The translations under genes were made by a program, and so were the position numbers. From Batkoa obscura (Eukaryota; Entomophthoromycota; Entomophthoromycetes; Entomophthorales; Batkoaceae), in NCBI GenBank assembly GCA_030770535.1, contig JASVEC010000055.1:101747-165746 (forward strand): a stretch of DNA of 64,000 nt, in the 5' to 3' direction. The notes under the pieces were generated by a model. That model worked only from the letters and a program-made list of their open reading frames with translations, was not told the DNA's origin and did no database searches. Below, piece after piece: positions 57,952 to 64,000 of the stretch (its first letter is position 1; every line of letters starts with the position of its first letter).

Positions 57952-59339
57952 CAAAATACAAATGAAATAAAGTCAAAGAGCTTTATACTAGCTTGAGCAT
58001 GTTTTGTTATTTAGATACTAAGGTTAATTGTTATATTTGGAGATTTTGAATCTGCACTGTTTACATAATTCAAAAGGATATCAACCATTTCTTCTGAATA
58101 AAGTAATTAAAAAGAATTGTGTAATTTTTATCTATATGAGTTATCATTGTGTATTTGCAGTGTAAAATATTTAATTTTCATCAAAGGCGGTTTTATTATG
58201 GCGGAAATATCAAATAAATTGTTAAAGGTATAAAAATGCTGCAGTAGATCTTTTACATGAGATTAACTTTTACTCTTATAAATAAAAAATTTTGCTGTTA
58301 CAGTCAATTTTACTTAATTTCCACCTAAAAATTATTATTCCTTATCCCCTAGAGTAGTGTTTTATTCATTTAATAAGAGGAAAGAAAATTAATAAGCAAG
58401 GAATTAAGAGCGAGAAAGCAGCAAACAATCAAGAGAACAATTTACATCAGCGAAAGTACCGATTTGAAGCTGAGAGTTTCAATCCTGGAGTTAAAAAGTG
58501 ACACTAGGAGCTCTAAATCCTTAAAAAATATTTACACTTAAAGAAACGAGGTAAAATGCTCTGTTAAAGAGAGTCTGTCATCCTTGCAGATATCTTTTTA
58601 TTAACATAATTGTCTTAGATAAATTATAGCTTAGCTTTTAAATTATTGATAGATGAGCCATACTATAGAAGTGGTAGCTAAAAAAGGGCTGATTCTAATG
58701 TTAGAGGGGATAAACCTTTAATAAAAGAAAAAAAGAGGTGCTCTTTAATGTAATTGAAAGATTGAAAGTCATACAGAAGTTTGGCACAATTGATTTAAAA
58801 CCTTCAACTCTATGAACAATGTATAAAACAACTTACTTATTTGGTATTATATTAGAATTTATAAAAAAATATGCTATATTTTTATAAAATATAGTTACAA
58901 AAACAAAAATTATGCAGTGATATTGTAATATTTACTTGATAATTCATCTATTTTACTAAAATTTAATAAAAACAAAATGACAATAAATATTTATTAGATA
59001 ATATATATCGAATAACAGTAGAAAAAATAGTGTATAACAAATATTTTAATAATTCAAAAGGTAAAGCAGTAGCTAAGTCAACGTCTTCTGAATATATAAT
59101 AGACAATTTTAAAAACCCAGGAAAAAAAGCAGATTTGTGTGATATATCCATCTAGTATACAGTTAGAAAAAACTATTTAAAAATAAGATAGATATAACAA
59201 TAAAAAATAAAACAAAGATAAAAGAGTTTTCAAATAAAAAAGTTGTATAAATTATATGAATTTTATATTAATATTTGAAAAAATATAGTTAGTAAACCTA
59301 TTCAAAAAATCAAATAATAAAAGTTATAGAATAATTTCA
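57952..59339. other. Intergenic DNA
   Basis: About 1.4 kb AT-rich. A 62-codon minus frame at 58963-59151 has no support. Confidence 0.55.
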
Positions 59340-60210
59340 AACTTTAAACAAAACATAAAAATAGAAACAAAGCTAGATCTAATAAATTTAAACTACTGTG
59401 ACAAACAAGTTATATCAGTATTAGGATTTGATGTTTTATATTTAAAAAATAATATGATGATAAACAAAATTCATTCTCATTATTTATTTGAAATATCAAC
59501 TCATAATTTGGTATATGCAGGAAACTGTTTAATTAATTCAATATTTAAGAAGCTTTTATTTAGAAAACTTATAAAGATTAATATATAAGCAAATACAGGA
59601 AATCATTTTAAATTTCAAAAGCCTTTATATTATGTAGTTAAAGAAATTTATAAAATAAATAATAGTTTAGATTTTGATTTTGATTTTTTTGTTAAGCATT
59701 ATAGAAAAAAATATTGAGATTATTTTTTTATTTAAGAATTTTGCTAATAAATTTTTCGCTCAAACAGGGCTCAAAAAATGGAAAAAGTGATGAAACCAAA
59801 TAAAACATCCTCATATAGTTGATAAACATTTTAAAAATCTTTTATAAGAGAAAAATAGTTTTGAAGCATTAGGTAAAACAAAAGGTATTAATCAATTAAT
59901 TTCAATTTTCTTAATTTTTATTTACAAACATAATAGAATTACTAATTCAATTGTTAACAATGGAGAAATAAAATGTAATTTTTTGAAAAGTATGGAAAAA
60001 AAAACAGAGTAATGAAAATATAAGATATTAAAAAGTATTTATATTTATTAAACATAATAATAAATTATATTATTATCCACCATCTGATAGATTAAAAAAA
60101 AGTGATATAGTTTCAGTTAAAGTTACAAAGTTTATAGAAAGTATAAAAATTAAAAAATCAACCTTATCTTGTTTTACAAAAATAGCAAAAAGTTTAAAAG
60201 TTTAAATATT
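59340..60210 (+). pseudogene. Fossil coding region of unrecognised family
   Basis: The + strand shows stretches that look like former coding sequence, for example LGFDVLYLKNN and EALGKTKGINQLISIFL, on both sides of a MITE. It is clearly broken, with many interruptions. I do not recognise the family, so it could be a mobile-element remnant or a host gene; it is treated only as a fossil. Limits are approximate. Confidence 0.4.
59715..59813 (-). mobile_element. MITE copy 21, inside the fossil region
   Basis: Reverse copy TGAGATTATTTTTTTATT to AAACATCCTCA with core CGCTCAAACAGGGCTCAAA. It sits between two coding-like stretches and so inserted into that older sequence. Confidence 0.88.
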
Positions 60211-62702
60211 TGTTAAGCAAGTAATTAGTTTATTGAATAATAGGAATCAATCGTTAAATATTAATATTACTTAAATTATTAATAAATAAGTTAACAAATA
60301 GCTAAAGAGTAAGTGGCTATAATAATAAATATAAGCAATATAATTGCTTATATTATATAGGATAGTTAGTTATAGCTTTGGGGTTAACCACTACCTCCCA
60401 TACAACCGTTTGTTAACTCATTAATATATTAATGATATAGTCATAACATTGAAATTATTTATTTGTTCAATATCAAACTTGTGATCTTGACTATAAAGCA
60501 ATTGGTAATAAATATTTCTCAATAAAGTTTTAGAAATATTTATTTACTTGTTTATATATTAAAAACTTCGATTAATATTAATATATGGGTTATATTAGTA
60601 AAAGCCTTTCCAATCGCGGAGTCTCTATTAAATTCAATAAAAATTTCACTAGTTTATAATATAAATTGTAATAAAATGGTTTAAAAGTAGCCAAGTACTT
60701 TTGGTTTTGTGAAATATCGCTTTGTGAGCTCTATGACTGATTATGACATAACAATCACTTAAGTTGTTGTGTTCTCGAGCTCACAGACAATTAATCCCAT
60801 GCTCTTATTTTGATTTGATATGATGATTTCTATCATGTAATTCCGAAGAACATCATCTCCCTATTTTGATATCCATACTTGTTGGGGTATAAAAGAGATT
60901 TTAAAACATAATAACTTGAGGCTTTCTAACTGAATTATTCCCTAATATTTTGCCTTTAATAAAGCCAGTAAATCTTTCTGGTAATATTTTACGTAGATTT
61001 TACAGTAGTATTGCCTATTCTATTTGTCTTATATAGCCCGTAGCATATTACGTACTATTCTTTACAGTTCAAGTCTATCTTAGTTATATAGGCTAATAAA
61101 ACCTTTCGACTTACGGTTAGATCAATCAAGCAGGAGCTGCTTTTGACTCCAACCACTGAGTACCAGATTTCACACTTTAATAAAGAATTTATTTTTGTAG
61201 GATTTTAAGCAAAGTTTTTAAAATTTAAATATTTAAATTAGACAAAAAAATAAAACGAATTCGGATACCCCATGTGTTTTCTAGTAAGAAACGCTTTATT
61301 ATAGCAATTTATAACCTCACAGGCACAAAATCGTCCAAAATACCAACAACCTATAAAGGCCTTTTGCCATGAACTAAGAAAATATAAATATTTTCAAGTA
61401 TAAAACCTAAACAAACATATTTGATGAAAGGTAACTTTAGGGAAATTAAAATATTTTCAAAAACTTAGAACCTTGAAAAAATACAGAACATATTAAATTC
61501 TAATATCCCTAACTATACCGATAAACTTTTACCGAAGATAATATATATAAACAGCTACAATTAAAAAACAAAACACATTAAAATTTAAAGGTATTTGTAT
61601 ACATTTTATTTTATTCTTCTTTTTGATCATAAGCTGTACGAACAGGTTTCTGGGTTATTCCCCTTTGTTTTTACACTATCTAACAAATTTTAGCATGTTA
61701 TCTTTGTGCATTTTTTCCATTAAAATGCCGAAACATCAAGTATTTTATCGGCCAAAACAAAACTTTAAATATCTAAGAGAACTTTCTTCAGGGATAGGAT
61801 TATTATCTAAAAGTATCCAGTAAAGTAGGGGATCTTGTCTGATAATTATCTACCTTTGAAATTAGCTGAAAGGCAAAGTAAGATCCATTTAATTCAGTTC
61901 TTCAAATAGTTTCTTACATAACAGTGAGGATGATAAGGTTAATAGGAAGGTTATCCTTCTTTGGTGAGCTAAACTCTAAATCAATGAAACTTTTATGATA
62001 TCATGATTTTAAGCTTCAATTTAATAAAGTTCTCATATTAAATAATTGTAATACTATATAAATATAAGCTATTATAAATAAAGATTAAGGTTAGAATATT
62101 ATCATAATTATGGATGCTCTGGCTACCCGAAATGGAAATAAATTAGCGTACTAAGAATAAGAGTATCTCAAGCACAAATTATTCACAAAATTACTATCTG
62201 AAATTACATAATGCTCATTCCATAGTTAAAGCATCTTTGAAGCTGGATCAGTTATTTGAATTGCCTTTTTTTCATAATTTCTATGAGTTGGTAATAGCGA
62301 ATTCACTAGATTTTTACAAAAGTTTGAATATTAAATTTAACAGTTTATTTTTCTTTGCTTTAATTTAGTCTAATATTTTTGCTTTATAAACATGTTTGAG
62401 ATATTGAGCTATATATAAGTAGATCTTTGAAATATATATTAATATAAAGTGTGCAAAATAACCATGATTTGTGTCACTGATTTAAACCTTAAGCGAAGTA
62501 TGGATTTAGGAATAATTTGCTTTAATTATAACTTTTTCCAATCATAACCTGAGTATAAGCAATATAAGATAACTATTTATTAAAGTAGAATTGGCGTTGC
62601 CAAAGCAGGATTTGAACATGTATGAAAATATACTTTACATAATGTTTCTAGGATTCGGAAAAGTATTTATTGAAAGAAAAGGATAAAAAGTTAAAGTAAA
62701 AA
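60211..62702. other. Long intergenic region
   Basis: About 2.5 kb. The part 60580-61150 is less AT-extreme and may contain a decayed gene, but no family was recognised. A 66-codon frame at 61623-61823 is not supported. A tRNA-like 3' half near 62595 has no partner. Confidence 0.45.
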
Positions 62703-63895
62703 ATGTATTCTTTTTTAATAATTGCTTTCTTAGCAACAGCTGTAATCTCAAGCGACATAACCTCATCTCTATTTACTAATGGAAAGTGCGCTAAAATAAA
62801 TAATAAACTATATACATTTGGTGATGAATATACAGAGCGTAACCATTATTGGAATATCAATAATACAGTCTATAGTTTGGATTTAAATGCTGCAGTCGAT
62901 CCAAAGAGCTCCAACCGTCAATGGGAATCGCTCATTCAGTGGGAGAAACCTGTCTCTCAATTTTTAATTTGTAGTGGCGCTGGAAGTGATAAAAGTAGGA
63001 TTATTAATATATTTTTTGTATCGAATGGACCCTCCGTATACTATTATAATATTAATAATAAAAGTTGGAATGCTAAAGAAAGTAGTATAAGCTCATTTAA
63101 TGAAGCAGCAAATATATCAGAAGCCAACAATGATGTGTTTGCCGATCCATCTAGATTCGTTGTTAGTTAAAGCGATATCAATTTAGATGAATACTTTGTG
63201 TACGTTACTAAAATGGAATCAAAAGGAAAGAATAACTTCACAGATAGAATACTAGTATATAATGAAAAAGAGAATTCATGGAGGCTCATCAAAGATAAGT
63301 TAAACTATACCGGAGTCCCAATAATGGAAGCTTATAACGGTATACTCTACTTGATTAATGGGGATAATAACCAAAACTCTGATAAAAGTTTTGTAACATC
63401 AATCAAACTTTCAGATAATGATGCAAGTACAAAACTTATAATTGGAACATCACCACGAAAGCTAGGAAAAGTAAATAGGACTCACACAAGAAATAAAAAT
63501 TTGATTTATCTTGTATCTGAAAAACCATTTGAATTTACATACCTTTGATTTGGAAAAATTAACCTGGTCTCAACCTTACATAACTGAAATTGAAGTAATG
63601 TTAGATGTGCTGTATTTCACAATGATCATCTATTACTTCCTTTTGCAACTTATAAAGATAGTGATAAAGTTACTCCGATTTTCTTTTTAAAAAGTGGGTT
63701 TTAATTGATGAACTAATTTATCAACCTAATTATGAAACTAGGAACAATATAATTGGAGGAGTAGTTGGTGGTGTATTAGGTTTGTTACTTATCATATTTG
63801 GAATATATTATTATATTAGAAGGAAAAATAATAAACCCATTATCCCAAACTTTTCAAAAAAAGATAAAAAAGGCTTTGTAAATGATACATTTTAA
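62703..63895 (+). pseudogene. Kelch-repeat/transmembrane protein, recently broken
   Basis: Begins with a signal peptide (MYSFLIIAFLATAVISSD), then Kelch-propeller blades (KINNKLYTFGDEY, VYSLDLNA, RILVYNEKENSWRLI, APIM-like VPIMEAYNGILYLING). A single TAA at 63168-63170 interrupts the frame, which resumes at once. Near 63530 the frame slips (NLHTFDLEKLTWSQPY is read in another frame), and further slips precede the C-terminal helix GGVVGGVLGLLLIIFGIYYYI, which is followed by basic RRKNNK and ends NDTF. So the order is signal, propeller, membrane helix and short cytosolic tail, as in a family common in early-diverging fungi. At least three lesions make a working product unlikely. The locus at 15575 is an older relative. 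Confidence 0.75.
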
Positions 63896-63981
63896 AGTTA
63901 ATAGTGTATGATGCAGAAGTATTGAAACAAAACACTTAGTTTTCTCAACAAAAAAATAAGATTAATTTATCAGTTTAAATT

Positions 63982-64000
63982 TGGGGATGTTTTTTTTAAC
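63982..64000 (+). mobile_element. MITE copy 22, cut by window end
   Basis: TGGGGATGTTTTTTTTAAC is the left end of another forward copy; the rest lies outside the window. Confidence 0.75.

Noticed and set aside
58963-59151. 62-codon minus frame
   Set aside because: No homology; composition like surrounding AT-rich DNA.
60580-61150. Possible decayed minus-strand gene
   Set aside because: Base composition is less AT-extreme and short peptide-like pieces can be read, but no family could be recognised, so no feature is claimed.
62590-62625. tRNA-like 3' half (minus strand TGTTCAAATCCTGC)
   Set aside because: The T-arm-like string has no matching D-arm, anticodon arm or acceptor partner at the right distance.
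1-64000. CRISPR array, bacterial operons, riboswitches
   Set aside because: The window is eukaryotic (spliceosomal introns throughout); the many short similar sequences are dispersed MITEs with irregular spacing, not direct repeats with spacers.

Overview
The window reads as nuclear DNA of a strongly AT-rich, intron-rich fungus, most likely an early-diverging lineage. Introns are short (about 45-100 nt, GT..AG) and intergenic DNA is long and almost featureless. The gene set mixes fungal housekeeping genes (ATP16, RAD54, a Dap1-type haem protein) with families shared with animals and usually lost in yeasts: an STK32/YANK kinase, a KIAA0930/DUF2045 protein, an intersectin-like RhoGEF, a RECQ1-type helicase, an ABCD1-type peroxisomal transporter and an ACBD5-like acyl-CoA binding protein. 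An Entomophthoromycotina (Conidiobolus-like) source would fit base composition and gene families, but that is inference.

Layout. 0-3 kb: sparse, with one decayed membrane-protein-like locus behind a CCAAT/TATA promoter. 3.8-14.7 kb: STK32-like kinase (+), a small UbiC-fold-like protein (-), peroxisomal ABC half-transporter (+) and RECQ1-like helicase (+). 15-17.3 kb: miniature transposons and a decayed Kelch/transmembrane gene. 17.6-33.4 kb is the gene-dense core: ATP16 (+), Dap1-like (-), KIAA0930-like (-), intersectin-like RhoGEF (-), RAD54 (+), a GNAT acetyltransferase (-) and a novel 457-residue protein (-). 33.4-46.8 kb: scattered genes (a four-helix membrane protein, an aldo/keto reductase relic, a beta-lactamase-like serine hydrolase, an ACBP with C-terminal anchor) in long empty DNA with many short transposons. 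48.4-58 kb: a tandem array of six copies of a four-helix membrane-protein gene in one orientation, only one of which looks intact. 58-64 kb: a decayed unknown coding region carrying a transposon insertion, and a recently inactivated Kelch/transmembrane gene.

Three things stand out. First, the tandem membrane-protein array: its members share a tail with a YMPI sorting-type motif, and two copies share a sharply bounded, almost identical 295-bp block that looks like gene conversion. Second, a roughly 100-bp miniature inverted-repeat transposon with TA-type flanks is present in at least 22 copies and is absent from 17.3-31.1 kb. Third, very small exons (10, 13, 15 and 18 nt) must be invoked to keep three different genes in frame.

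The genes do not form an operon or an obvious pathway cluster. RAD54 and the RecQ helicase act in DNA repair, the ABCD transporter and the ACBP-like protein in acyl-CoA handling, and the RhoGEF and perhaps the membrane-protein family in membrane traffic. Exon structures were worked out by eye from splice signals and protein similarity from memory; no database or alignment tool was used.
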